64,000 bases of DNA from Varroa destructor (Eukaryota; Arthropoda; Arachnida; Mesostigmata; Varroidae), in contig NW_019211458.1 in NCBI RefSeq assembly GCF_002443255.2, forward strand, positions 24,684,757 to 24,748,756, read 5' to 3'. The notes under the pieces are model-generated. The model ran no database searches. It saw nothing but the letters and a program-made list of their open reading frames with translations, and had not been told where the DNA came from. Numbering within the stretch: position 1 is the stretch's first letter; every line of letters begins with the position of its first letter. A program made the translations under genes and the position numbers. This document shows positions 21,901 to 33,950 of this stretch, piece by piece.

Positions 21901-24343
21901 TAGCATGGATGTTATAAGCGTTCGGCTACTTACTACGGTTTGATAAATATAGTAGGTCTTTTTAACAGGTGTGCTACAGTAAGGAAACGGAACTCAATGT
22001 GTCTAATAATCCGAATGCTTACTCGGTGCATTGCTGATTAAATAAAAAAAAAATTCTATTAAGCTCTGGCTTCAGAATTCACCGATCGAGCGAGACTAAT
22101 TACAGTAATTAGTCATTCGAAACTATTCTAATCGTTGTTTAGCATGCGGCAAGTTTGATGGTCCGGTCCTGAATAGGAGGAATTAGGACGTAGCAGTACG
22201 AGGACATGGAACAGGAAAGCTTGCAAGTGCCTTCGAAAACAGTTGACCTTTGTATTTCAGAGTACAAAAAATACGTTTTTTTCCTAACGATTGTAGTAAC
22301 CCACCGTTATGTAAAAAAAACATAACTTTCGTTTTCCGATTGGGCAACCGGACGCGAAATCTCCTCTAACCTTCATTCGCAAGGCTCACTGTGCAACTTT
22401 AACTAGTTTCAAGTAGCGCAAACGTGTTTCTTCCGTGTGCCACTTCGCGTATATTCAGTGAGAGGTCTTCTCCCGTTATCGTTAATCGCCTATTGATTAG
22501 GGGTCGCTAATTCGCAAAAACGGCCTTGCTTGATAATATCGTAAGCACTCTTCAACATTCGATTGGGGATTTCCGTGATCGCTTGCTTTTGGGCCGATAT
22601 CTGGCACAGCATAAGTGTACGACACTGATAGACACGCAAATCTATACGAGCTAACAAAGTTAGATAACGTAGCGCTAGACGAATCATTGACTTGCCCCAC
22701 TTAAGTGGATATCAGCATTAGTAGGACAGATTGTGGATAAATACTTTGTGAAAGGAGCATGTCTTTCTGCACGAAATAAAGCTGGGCGTAAAAGTAATAT
22801 GGTGGCTAAATAATTAAATTTTATCTCTTAGCACAACATTATACGAAACAGTTGCACGTAACAGATCAGTCATACGTTGCATGGGCATTTCGTGTTCGTT
22901 AATTTGAACATGTCTACTGATGCCGAGGCTATATTTAAATTTGTTATATCTGTATGTTTCCTCTGGCCATTATTAATTTATCTGGCGACTGACGAGCACG
23001 TAGATTTTTTGCGGTAATGAAGAGCCTGATAGTTCCGGGATTAATGTGGCATCGGCAGGGCTTGCGTTTACCGAAAACCTACCAAAGGTACATTGCCAAA
23101 GGACTATGAGCCAGAGCTAACGCGACCTCAAACGATCCCATGGACTGAAAAGTTTCTCGAAACGCGTTGGTATACAGCGATATGTGATGGTGCTTAATGG
23201 TTCAGATAATACGTCGACATGAAGTTGTATAACGTAATCTCGTCTGGCCACCATCTTGAATTGTTTCGATATTGTCAATGCTGCATGGAAAGCGTTATGC
23301 GATTGTACGCAGTCCTAATCGTATCCTCGATCACTGATCACTGAATAGCAATCAGCTGGGTACGAGAGGCGGAACGTGTATGGCCACTTTCAATGAACAG
23401 AAGCGCTATATTGTTTACATCTAGTCCATGACATTTGCTTGAACTTTAAAGTGTTTACCTATAAGTAAACGACATGATAAGAAATGTAACGGGAAGTTAT
23501 CGATGTATGAAAGCAGTTCATTCATCTAACACATTGTTAACGACGGCGCATTTCGTATTAGACCATTTCTGTCACAATAGATAGATGGCTATATATTAAA
23601 CATGTTATTACATTATATTTTAGGGGCATATTAGCTGTCGTAACTTCAGATCAACCATCACAACAGTAAATTACCGATGTAATATTCGACAAATAATAGT
23701 CTCATTAAACATGTAAACAAGTTCTCTATCTAAACATTCCAGCTATCATCCAACGAGTATTGAAAATGACGAGCCGTCAGGAAAGAGCCCGCGCACGACG
23801 AATCATATAAATTTAAATGAGGTAGGCAATACTAAAGCAACACTGAACTATAGTTATCGTATTTAAGCAGCTTACTGACCGCGGCAAAGCGCGATTTCTT
23901 ATGGGGTCCACGAAGTGCATTCGATTATCAGTAAGATGCATTCATGGCCCAGATAACACCATGCCCACTTCGAAACTTGAGGAATAGCCTCGAACCATAC
24001 GAAGCCGCAAGGTCAATGTGAGTGAATAGGGATGGCTTACTTCACTACAGCCATTTGCACTTGAACCATTATACTGAAGGGAGAACCAATCATTGAGGGC
24101 GAGAGCAAAAGGACAGCTCGAACTGGCCGGCATAATCGAAGCACTTAACAGCATCTTCGAAATACTAGCAGCCTCGAATATTCTGTATATACCGCCAACT
24201 CTGACCGGAGCATCTAAGTGTGGCAGCTTACATCCCGACAGAGACGAAGGGAAAAAGAGATCAAAAGACGGTCATCCTAAAAGTCTTCAGATCGACAATG
24301 GTTTTGCGGAAGGGAAGACTTTTGGGGGTCTTAGAGGGGGTAG

Positions 24344-24628
24344 TCAGGGCAGAACTCGATGCGATTTCTCTATATCAGCATCTAATTTTGCGGCTGTGCC
24401 CTGCTTAAGTATCGCCTCGACCAATAAAACAGCGACGATATAATCCCATGCGTCTGACGAAGCTAAAGAGAAATGTACCTTGGGTGCAGCCATGAAAACA
24501 ACAGCAACAAGAAACGCCAATACAACAACAAGAACGCCATAATGGACAACACTAACAAAGACAGCCCTTCGGGCCTGGCGGCATTTGGGCTTTCGTAGGG
24601 AATGACAACTGCCGTCTTCACAGTTCAT
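24344..24628 (-). CDS. Unrecognised ORF with a membrane anchor, inside the large intron
   Basis: A 94-codon ORF with a real ATG at 24628. After a basic N-terminal segment (MNCEDGSCHSLRKPKCRQAR) it has a long hydrophobic stretch (VSVVHYGVLVVVLAFLVAVV) of signal-anchor type, then APK, a possible gtacat donor, and a weaker second hydrophobic segment. It is either a small membrane protein or the first exon of a nested gene on the same strand as the receptor. No homologue is recognised, and the host intron's phase does not allow it to be a receptor exon. Confidence 0.3.
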   Translation of the reverse strand: MNCEDGSCHSLRKPKCRQARRAVFVSVVHYGVLVVVLAFLVAVVFMAAPKVHFSLASSDAWDYIVAVLLVEAILKQGTAAKLDADIEKSHRVLP

Positions 24629-24689
24629 TTATTTGCCTTTGTGTTATCTACATTTTAACGCTTTCGACTATTTTTACTATACGAACATT

Positions 24690-24885
24690 CGGCTCCTACT
24701 AGAAAATCTAGCGGGGGTTGTCTTGCCGGATTTATCTAGAGTTTCTTCGACAGACGTATAAAATAGCAAAATAACTAACTGCCTGCTATGGTAATTATTT
24801 AGCAACGCAAAGGCAATTTGGACCAGCGATGGCCACTTTCATGGTTGTCATGACAAAGCGCTCAAAGGGATGCATGTTAGCCACC
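24690..24885. repeat. Dispersed repeat, copy 1 (pairs with 61535-61770)
   Basis: The plus strand shows tcttgccggatttatctaga, ttcttcgacagacgtat and tcatggttgtcatgacaaag in this order. The region at 61.5-61.8 kb shows diverged versions in the same order and orientation (tttgcctgattcatctacgg, ttctccaacagacctat, tcatgattgccatggcaaga). The family is not identified. Confidence 0.5.
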
Positions 24886-27351
24886 CAGACGCCGTTCCTA
24901 ACTTATTTGAATTGAGACACTGAAAATGTCGAAGTCGCATGTCTTTCTTTGACCCGTTCGCTTTCAAATTAAATAAGACACGTACATGCAAAGAAAACAA
25001 TTGCTTTAGGCACGACAGAATAGTTATGCTGACGTGCAGAGATCGTGCACAGATCAAAAAACTGTAATAATGACCACGCAGTCATAGTGAATTCGCGGAG
25101 CTAACATTGAAGCAATAGAAACCTAGCTAGTTTTACTGCCATCATGCGGCCAAGAAGTATCTCCTCTTCCATATAGTAACTTTCATTGTATAGACTAAAA
25201 TTTGGTCTCATCGTTCTACGCCCAACAAGCAGTGGTAACAAGGTTTTTGGTTTAGTACGTTAAAATGAAGCCAACCATACGTCTAGATGCCCCAATTATA
25301 GATGGATATATTCTCTGCACAACCTGCCCCTTCACCGTTGTCGGACAGACGCTACGCCAAATACGTGCTACGTAAGATATGAATTAATAATACTGCACTT
25401 AAGCAATCTGATTACACAAGTTCTATCAGGAGCTTACTGTTCACTTACCTTCACGATCTTAAAAGCCCCGGAGCTACCCTCTTCTTAACAACAGGTGGGT
25501 ACAGGGTCATCGGCAGTATTATTATTATTATAAATGTTTAGCTATCTCGTTGGATAATGGCAAACGGGTTGAACTTACTGGAAATTTCTGATGATCAGGG
25601 TTACGCCCAGTTTTCCGCTTCGTTACCCCTAAACAATCTTACGTAGCGTTAGGAAACCGCGAGTTCACTTGTCTAGTTGTTTTCCTGGTTGGTTCAGCTA
25701 TGCTGAACCTTTCAAGCCTAAACAACTTTTAGCCTTCAATATATCGCAGGGTCAAAAAGTAGTAACGATTCCTCATTTTGTCACACGCGTCCTTGCTGTC
25801 TTACAACCAACGAGCCATTGCATATTAATCGTCTGAGCTTCAGAGAGAATAAATGTACTAAATAAGCTCAGATACAATATCTACCTGTGCATAAGTAGCT
25901 TAAAACTAAATAGCAAACAATTTTAACTTAGGTAATGTACCACGGTCTGTCTAATCGAGCGTCTCGCGTCCCGAGATGGTACGAAATCAATTAACCTTGA
26001 TAGCCTGAAAATAGGGCTCGAGCCGAGCTGCTTTCTGAATAAGTGTGTACCACTTCACAAACGGGACGGTCGTCTTTCGTGAAGACGTCCACCGTCATAA
26101 CAAAACTCCACCGAAATGGCAAAAGCGTAGACAAGGCTATTTAGTTGTGACCATATGAAAGAAACTATCTGAATTGTCCAAGACAAACCGAGAACGCAAA
26201 CAGCGCCATCTGTCCTACTAATACAGATCGAGAAAAATTAAACAACACTGAGTCTGTATTGAAGAAACGTGTAAACTAAAGGGGTCATGGGGGGATTGCT
26301 AACGAGTCCAGCCGGTCAACTAAACGCCTATGTCTTGCACAATACCTTTTTTAAAAATAATGGCTTTTGATGCAGTTAATAGATAAAATATTATCACTAT
26401 TATTATTATTATTAGATACATTATAAAAATATTGTTGAATTCTGCTTAATAATAATTTTTAGATACGCTCCTATACGTAAACGATGCGTCCAAAGCTAAC
26501 TGCCGTCTCACTCTCTTGTAGCCAAATTGTCTTTGGCAAAAGGCAACTGTATTAACTTACTGTACTCAGAGCTATTTCTCTAGATAATCTCCAGGAGTAT
26601 GAAATCTGGTTTCTGCGTTTGAGAGAATAAACTGTAAACCTTTCTTTCGGAGCTGGTCGAATCGGTCCAATTGAGTTTGCTAAGTTGCCATCGGCTTCGT
26701 CTCCTACCCCAGCTATATGCCCATGAGTGTATCGATGATCGTGTAGCGATCGTAAAACAACGAAACGTTTGTGTGGCATAACGTGCCAAAATAATGCAGA
26801 GGTGAGGGTTGACAAATAAGATTACCACTGATAATTTAGATCTACTCTTACTAATTATAATAATAATACACTCTATAGGGGGACGCTGACCATGACTGGC
26901 AGTGTTGGAAGACTAGGTCCACCACTGCCTGACAAATGAACCGATGCAAAATCAAGGGATTTTAGGTACGTATATACGGTGCATATGTGGCCTGTTAGGC
27001 TGATTCTGTCTGCTTGGGTGTGGCACCACGTAAAGGTCAGGACCTTCTACAATCAGTAGCGTGCGATCAAATAGTAATACTTAAGCTTTATAAAACTTCC
27101 AAGCCTATTCACATTTATAGGCGAATTAATATAATCCTATCATTTTTCGTATCCTCCGCACGTTTTCTCTAGCTAGTTTCTCTATTGTAACTGATGCTGA
27201 GAAAGATCAATGGTGTCAAACACTGCATTAAATATAGATCGCATTTGATTTCAGCAAATCCTTAAACTTTGTATTGTACATCACGAAATTCTAACCGCAA
27301 ATGAACGTTTTTGTTTTTCCATGTAACTAGTTACGCAGAAAACGCGCTTAC

Positions 27352-27496
27352 AAGAAAAGCCTCCCATGGTGGCATATTATTGTTCAGAGGTACGGGTGCC
27401 GAGTAATGCTCTTTAATCCATCGCACGACCATGCCATTAGATAGCGATTTGTCCGTAGTTTTGGCAAACATTGTTGCCAACAAACTATAGAAGCGA
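27352..27496 (-). CDS. Orphan exon candidate in the large intron
   Basis: A 145-base segment (1 + 48 codons) between a good acceptor (tatttctgctcttag) and a good donor (gtaagc). It reads RFYSLLATMFAKTTDKSLSN then GMVVRWIKEHYSAPVPLNNN. It cannot be a receptor exon, because exon 1 ends in phase 1 and this begins needing a phase-2 partner. It could belong to a nested gene or be a chance open frame. No family is recognised. Confidence 0.22.
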
Positions 27497-28247
27497 CTAA
27501 GAGCAGAAATATACAATGTTCGCTGTGTTACGACCTACTTTTGCTCTTTAAGCACATCACCATTCTGCGAAAATCTTCTTCTGTTCTTTTGCCAGCTGTT
27601 CGAACAAACTCTATCTTCCTTACATGTTTTTTCTACTATTATCTAGTCCCTTGTTCAATTGCGTTCACTGAGTAATTGTTTTCACATGAACGACCCTATC
27701 TTGCTGGCTGAGCTGTTTGCAATTATTCAGAGTAACGCCTGTCTTCTAACACCCGAAGTAAACAGTTATACCAGATTGCCCATATTGTTCATCATTACTG
27801 CGGGCATCCTAAACGTTCCATATGGAAGAGGGCAGGCATTATTATGGGGGCAAAAAGACTACACCGTATGATATATCGTTAGAATGGAGTACTTGGCGCT
27901 ATCTGAAACTTGACGTTAATACCTACTAATTGTAAAATCATGGCTTAATAATTTGACTACTGTCAGTATGTAAGAGAAGATAAGCCGGCAAGATAATTTT
28001 TCAGCTTCCCAGGTGAAGGGAAGACTGTCAGAAGCGTTGCTCTACAGGAACACGATTAAATAATGAAGTATATACCGAAGACTATCAGATAACACAATCG
28101 TTAGAACTGTGCTAGTTTAGTTCCAGTCTATCCTGCAACTATATTCACGAGCGAATATCAACAATTAGCAAATAGATAACAATAACCAAAGGTCGCCAGC
28201 AAAAGGCGAGCGCACACCGCTAACGATAAACGCTAAGCGAAACCGAC

Positions 28248-28386
28248 CAGGTCCAATAAAAGCGGTAGCCCCATCGCTTCCGTGGTATTCTTCGGCAGCC
28301 ATATTTCCAGCGTTGTTTGTCTGGCAGGCAACATATCCCCGGCGTTGAATGATTTTGAATCGAATGTTGGGGTATTTGTCCATCAC
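28248..28386 (-). CDS. Receptor guanylate cyclase, first visible exon (ligand-binding domain)
   Basis: A 139-base exon (46 codons + 1, residues 1-46 of the visible chain). It begins VMDKYPNIRFKIIQRRGYVA and includes CQTNNAG and GATAFIGPG. The N-terminal lobe of ANF-type receptors has a cysteine, a short loop, an alpha helix and then the [FL]-[IL]-GP-[GS] turn, as here. It begins in phase 0 behind an acceptor (cttcgttacag), so at least one upstream exon with the initiator methionine, signal peptide and first beta strand remains to be found at higher coordinates. Donor gtcggt is weak, but phase with exon 2 (GPG-C) is exact. Confidence 0.93.
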
Positions 28387-30475
28387 CTGTAACGAAGAAT
28401 CAATAACAAAAGCTATTCGTTAACTTCGGTGTATCTAGTTAACGGTTAACTTCCTGTTCAACGAATGCACAATGAAAATCACGAACTTTTTACTCTGTGA
28501 TATCGTGTCGTAAAGAATCTTGCCGTATATCTACTATTATAGATCCCTTCTCTGAATCGGCTGCCTTCCTTTTAGACTCGATCAGTATACATACTTGACA
28601 ACATAGTTTTGTGAGGTTGTGATAGGACGGTGGACGACGCCAGAACAACGAGTGTTATTGCCATTTTTCTGCCTGTTTAGGAAAACTAAGCATGGCTTAA
28701 TCACGACAATGCCAAAAACATACGTAGATGCTTGCTTTGATTCAACGTAATTAACGTAAACTTAAAATTATAAAAATAATGTGACAGAAACACAGAATCA
28801 CCACCGCTGTTTGCCGCGGCGAGTGAGTCCTGTACAAACGAAAAACGACTGGCTGTATTTTCAAAATGGACAGAATATGTGTTTTTGTTAATACTAATAA
28901 AAGGACAAATAGATCAATTGTGCGTTATTTCTAATAGAAATCAATTCTGTGCGAACACGCCAGGCCTTGTGTTCTATGCAATTTTGTCGCCTTTCAAACC
29001 CCTTTGTGTACGCTTGTCATCGCATGTCGCTCTCCGATCATAGAGCTTGCCCACACTCAAATTTCACAAAGATTACTCGTCGCAGCTTCCAGTGATTAAT
29101 CTGTGTATTTAATTAATTAATAAGTGAAGTATTAAGCGACTGATTCCGAGCCCAGCTAGTTAGCTTACATTGCAATTACGGCGCGTCCAACACAGACTTC
29201 AAAAGGACTGAACACCATTTTACTATAGGTAGCTTGCGCCTTACTTTCTCTTTGCTTGTTCTAACCCATCTGTTTTACGTTCGGTATCGCCGTTTAACTC
29301 CAGACAAATTTATTTTAGTCCACAGAACCTCCGTCTTGTAGACTACGCAGTGCAACGAGCTTAATCCCATTATAAATTTTCTTTGGTGCAAATGTTTGCA
29401 CACAGGCCCAGAAAGGTAAAATAACTCCTCCTCGACAGTTAGGTAACCCAACATTGCCAAAAAAAATATGTGCTACTTCCAGTATGCATTATGAACCCTT
29501 CCAGCCTTCCAGCAAATGGGCAAAAGGTGTAAAACAGATATCCAAAATGTTCGACCCTAATTTGTAGGGTGTTTTGCCCCTAACAAGCGGTTAGAAACGC
29601 GTTTATAACTTTGTAAGGTAACTAGAGTATATCTATCATTGTGGAAGTGATGTTCCCTTGCTAGGCCTAGCAAATCATTACATCAGCAACGTGGAAGTTA
29701 GTAAAAATCATACAAAAAATTTTACGCTTGACAACAGCGTTCAAATTTTATCTGGAGAGGCCACAGGAACTTTCTTATTGCACATAGGGGGCTGGCATTC
29801 TGTGCTAGCCGAAGGGTAGAGATATATTCTTCGAATGATTCCACAATGCGTTCTACAAGGATGTAAGTGGCAACGTATTATTAGCACAGGGACAGTTTAT
29901 CCTTCATTTTTTCTGCCATCTCTCTAAGCGGCTAACCCGCCTAAGACATCTTTTTCAGCGTTTCCTAGTTGCCGATAGGTAGAAAACTCGTTTTTTTAGA
30001 TAGAAAACAACGAAAAACCGATTTTACTTCAGCACTGCAACTAAATGCCTTATTCTGCACCGAGCACAAAGTTTTGCTACCATAAATAAAACATGCCGTG
30101 TAGGTAATTGTAAATTGCTTTCAGACGTTAAGTTCAATGGATTGATGAGATCCAGTTGTCATAATATATATATACAAAGAAACATTAAAAACCAAACTAT
30201 TAAAAAAAAGCTCTGACGACTAAGTGACCCAATCAAACAAACATATGTACAATATTAGTTTCCAGTATTGCTTCTCTATGGGGTACGCTATTATATGCAC
30301 GCTAAATAGATATTAGCGGCAGCTTAAGCCTTTGATCGACAAAGCCACAATAGGGGTGATTAAATAACTAAACAAACGGCCTAATAGGCCTAGTCTTCAG
30401 ACTTTATTATCCAACGCGTTCTTATTCATTCGCGTTTCATCAATACTGAAAAACTGCGCTCCCTTTTTACAACAG
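28387..30475. other. Gene-free stretch
   Basis: This lies upstream of the first visible receptor exon. I looked for the receptor's signal-peptide exon and for upstream FGF exons and found none that is convincing. The sequence is AT-rich with a small TA run at about 30163. Confidence 0.6.
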
Positions 30476-30723
30476 GTAAACACCACAGAGACGTTTTCGA
30501 ATTTCGGGAACACAGCTTGTCGAGCTCTGCCCAATTTCACTTCCTGCTGCTAAGTAATGTTGATGGATTGCAATCAAATGAAAGCTATTTAGGAGTAACT
30601 AAAAATGGTACAGTGGTAGGCTTCAGCCGGCCGCCCGGCCGGCGTGGATTACGAGCCCACAAAGCCATCACCCATTCTTTTGAACGTTCGGCAAGCGGTA
30701 TCCAGAAAAGTAAACAAATCTAG
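30476..30723 (+). CDS. FGF-like protein, candidate terminal exon
   Basis: After a strong acceptor (gcgctccctttttacaacag) the frame is open for 81 codons to a TAG at 30721. It begins KHHRDVFEFREHS and contains SNESYLGVTKNGTVVGF and later RAHKAI. Fibroblast growth factors end with [DE]-C-x-F-x-E-x, then W-[YF]-[VL]-[GA]-[LF]-x-K-x-G-x...K-AI, and in FGF1/FGF2-type genes the last intron falls just before this block, as here. The first cysteine is replaced by Val, the tryptophan by Ser, and FLP by a different sequence, so this is a divergent relative or a look-alike. Upstream exons were not found. The frame needs a preceding exon ending in phase 1. Confidence 0.45.
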
Positions 30724-32687
30724 AAAGCCAGCGGGTCGTGTAAGACAATTGGTACGGCGATAACGCATAAATATTTTTGTTGTATCCAGTAAACGAACCT
30801 CAGCCTCTCAACCCTCAATGTGAATACGAAATGGCGTCATCGTATGACTCCGAAAGGTCAGACAGTCCTGACCATTACTTGAGGTCCCGTGCGCTGACTC
30901 TGGTTCTTGGTTTAAAATACTCTAGTGTCATGCTCATTTTGTATTTCCTTCCAGATGTTGCGGTGCAGCTCCATAGATCACACAGGGCACCTTCCCAAAC
31001 TATCTCGATACACAGCTTCACAGACTAGGATCCATTTTGTTCAAATTCTAAGGCGGGCTATTTGCACGGAATTAGATGTGGAAACTGAACCGACGTGCAA
31101 CGAGGGTTGAAGACCTATATCCACCGTTATGATTGGCTTGAGAAAAGTAAGAGGGACGGCCACCAGCAGATAGAACTCATTATTTGTACACTGATGCATG
31201 ACAAGAATGTTTTATTTCTCATTAATATCGACAAAGTGACGCAACGACTTCGACCGATTAATTCTAATCTCCATAACCTGCTATTAATAGGGGCTTGTAG
31301 CTTAGCTTGCATTAGAGCAAATAGTAATTCTTCATATGTTCTATACACTTAAGCAGACGTTATAAAGCTTCGGGATGGTTTGGCGTCAAGCCCAACGAAT
31401 GAGAGTGCGGATATTTTCAGTTAAAACATGGTCATTCTCCACTCAACGAATTATCAGCAATACATATGGTTATATTATCGACGCACCTGTTCGTTGATTA
31501 AGCGTACAAGCCAGGTACCGTAAAAACACAACGTCGGCGTCTTGGTAACTCTAACTCGGAGTAATAAAGGATTTTTCCTGTGTTGTTACGCTGTCGTATG
31601 TCCTTGTTAAAATTCATAATGAATCTCTCCGAAACTTTCCCCACACGTTCGAACCAATAGAAGAATTACGTGCTTTCCAAGTTAGCCACGAAAGGCTACT
31701 TACATTTCCGTTCGAACTTACGTATCATTACATGATTCTTTGCGCTCTATGTGAATTCCGTCGTATATGCCTCTTAATAAGTAAACTAGTCAGAATATAT
31801 AGCATGACGCGCTTAAAAACATTAGCCATTGCCACGAAAATCGGTCATATGAAGCGATTTGCAGCACCAAACGTCTGCCGTCGCAGGAAACTTATTGCCA
31901 TAGACAGGCAAAACCGGTTGTAGCAGTTCCCCGCCTTTACGTTTACGTTTACGTTTCATTACAGTTCAACTTACTTGTTTGTTATTAAGGTTTACCTGCT
32001 TTTTCGCATAGTGTAAAGTTGCTATAGGGCCAAGTAACGGGCCTCGACGGACGTACATAGGTATATAACGCATAAAGTTACTGTAAGTTCCGCAGGCCAG
32101 AAAGCCAGAAGCTCTAGCTCAAGAGCCACAAATGACATACATTGTACGACAGCTGACGATGAACAAAGCAACATAATTAATTTTCGCATGGAATTATTTC
32201 TAGGCAAAAAACAAAAACGCTATGCAGTCTTATTACGCAGTTTTTTTTTTCCCGCACGAACTGCTCTAACAGGATTTTTTTGTCGAACTCCACTCGGTGT
32301 TCGGCGTCGGTTATTGACCGCGTGAACTTAATCCAGGCCAGCGCTAGAAACAGGCGACCGAACTCGAGGTACGCGGCAGAACATCTAACGGTGAACGGTT
32401 GTAGACTTGCTTGCCTTAACTTGGAAACTGCCTATTCATAACAGATCTGACTTTATGCAGTAAATTCGTAGAAAATATGCTATATTTCGACCCTGATAGT
32501 CTTAGTCAGTTACTGGAATTTCGTTCGCTTAAAGATAAACCGAGCATGGGAGACACGCACAAATAGCATGACAGCGAATGAGTAGACACGGTCGCGGTTC
32601 GAGACTTGATCAATGATTGATCTGTCATTTTTTTCATATCACCGTTATTATTGGGTTATCACAATAGTTCTATAGAGGCATTCAGGC

Positions 32688-32755
32688 GACGGTGCAGTGG
32701 CAGCGTATTTCACTGCAGAAATTAGACAGTTGTAAGATTCGACACGGGATCTAGA
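32688..32755 (+). repeat. tRNA-like (SINE-type) fragment
   Basis: The box-A-like gtgcagtggcagcg is followed about 40 bases later by a box-B-like gattcgacacgg. The T-loop is not standard. It is a possible decayed tRNA-derived SINE head. Confidence 0.3.
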
Positions 32756-32939
32756 CATAGTAAAGTGTTTTTGCAACTGAATAAATTTAGCTATCTGAAG
32801 CGATGGCGGCTGTAGCAATAGCTAAAGCAGTACTGCATTGATTTTTACATCGTAAAAAATGATCTAGTTGTGTGGCCACTGTGCACAAAACGGATTTGTT
32901 TTAATTAACAACACCAAATAGGATTCGGTCGAGTGAAGA

Positions 32940-33012
32940 GGGCTCATCTAGAGTGTCTGGCTATTGAAACGGTGTCACGATGCTAACAAACATCAGTTCA
33001 AATCTGACAAAT
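32940..33012 (+). repeat. tRNA-derived fragment with intact T-arm
   Basis: A region of about 72 bases with a D-arm-like start (ggctcatctagagtgtctgg). Near its end it has tcag-ttcaaat-ctga, a 4-bp stem with the canonical 7-base TTCAAAT loop. I could not establish a full acceptor stem or an anticodon, so a tRNA pseudogene or SINE head is more likely than a functional tRNA. Confidence 0.35.
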
Positions 33013-33089
33013 TCTAAATCTTCTATATATAGACCATGTCGATTAATTGACTATTAAGATATACTCGCGGTCCGCCAACCGTCACATTT

Positions 33090-33950
33090 AGACGAATATG
33101 TGTCTTCATTCGAAGCGGATCTCCAACAAATAGCTGCATTGACTGCCCTTTAAACTTTCTCAACTAGCGAATCGGTACCATAAGCAGCAACGACATACAT
33201 CTGCCGTCTGCAGCTCGAACATCAACATGTCAATCCTGCCTGAATCAGTTCGACTTGCGCTCGCATCGAAGGACGATCCATCTGAAATTATGCCACATCT
33301 ACTGCTCTATTCAACGGCTGTATCTTCTGTGTAGCACTTCCGAATCAACCTAACCGGAAGTTCGTAGCTAGATCATGCACCTAGAACAGTTAGCGGTACC
33401 GTATCATCGCCAGCTTCTTGTTTCCTTCACTCGAAATGAACCATGCCAAGCTGACTCTGTACAGCCCGTTTCCGCGCTAAATCTTATATACACTACATCG
33501 AGCCATGTTGATGCGCTACGGTAGAACTGCTGCGGGTACGGTCTGTCGGCCCGTCGGCAGTAGTGGGAACTGCGAATAACTAGCAGGGCTTCTCTGTGGT
33601 AGCGGTAGCAAAGGCGCAGCTGTCTCTTCAAATGGGCGAAGGAAACGCTCCTTTCGACAGACCGAATCCTTCGTCGTTCATGGCCCCACTAGCGACTGCC
33701 AATGGCCCAACATGCGCCACTGTTCAACCACGGGTTCTCAGGCATAGCTGTACAACATTATTGGCACGCGGGGCAAATGAACGAAAAACAGCCGCAAATA
33801 TAATTGGACTCCAACACGTGTCTTGCCGTTATAGCCAGCGTTCCCTTCACAGAGAGGATCTGTTAATGTTTGCAATGGCGATTACAGCCGCACTGGTATT
33901 GACACTGAATTAAACAGATATTTGATTTTCTTAACGGGCCGTCGGACAAT
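33090..33950 (+). mobile_element. Possible LTR-retrotransposon gag relic
   Basis: One frame reads LPESVRLALASKDDPSEIMP at 33236, resembling the LP-x-x-V-x-x-x-L segment of Ty3/gypsy-type gag proteins. It stops at about 33332. A 105-codon open frame follows (33596-33913, no ATG start), and at 33716 another frame has RHCSTTG like a decayed zinc knuckle. The whole area is richer in GC than its flanks. Stops and frame changes show a dead copy. No LTRs or pol domain were found beside it, so the call is tentative. Confidence 0.3.

Larger units (their letters stand above)
18967..28247. other. Large intron between exons 1 and 2
   Basis: A 9.3-kb minus-strand intron. It holds open segments on the same strand at 24344-24628 and 27352-27496 (listed separately), a repeat copy at 24690-24885, overlapping ORFs at 22490-22700 and 26552-26828 (minus) without recognised domains, and several ATT/TAA microsatellites (about 25520, 26400, 26860). 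The rest shows nothing. Confidence 0.65.
30724..33090. other. Intergenic or intronic stretch, two tRNA-like segments
   Basis: It contains an open segment after a good acceptor at 30956 (plus, about 50 codons to a poor gttgaa donor) that I cannot identify, three tandem TTTACG units at about 31936-31956, and tRNA-like segments at about 32688-32755 and 32940-33012. Confidence 0.5.

Noticed and set aside
26552..26828. Two overlapping minus-strand ORFs of 82-87 codons, one ending at a gtaagt donor
   Set aside because: The frame that reaches the donor has a stop just after the only plausible acceptor; no domain is recognised.
29168..29270. Minus-strand segment (YSKMVFSPFEVCVGRA) as the exon upstream of 28386
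   Set aside because: The better donor leaves phase 2 instead of 0, the in-phase donor is poor, and similarity to the receptor N terminus is not convincing.
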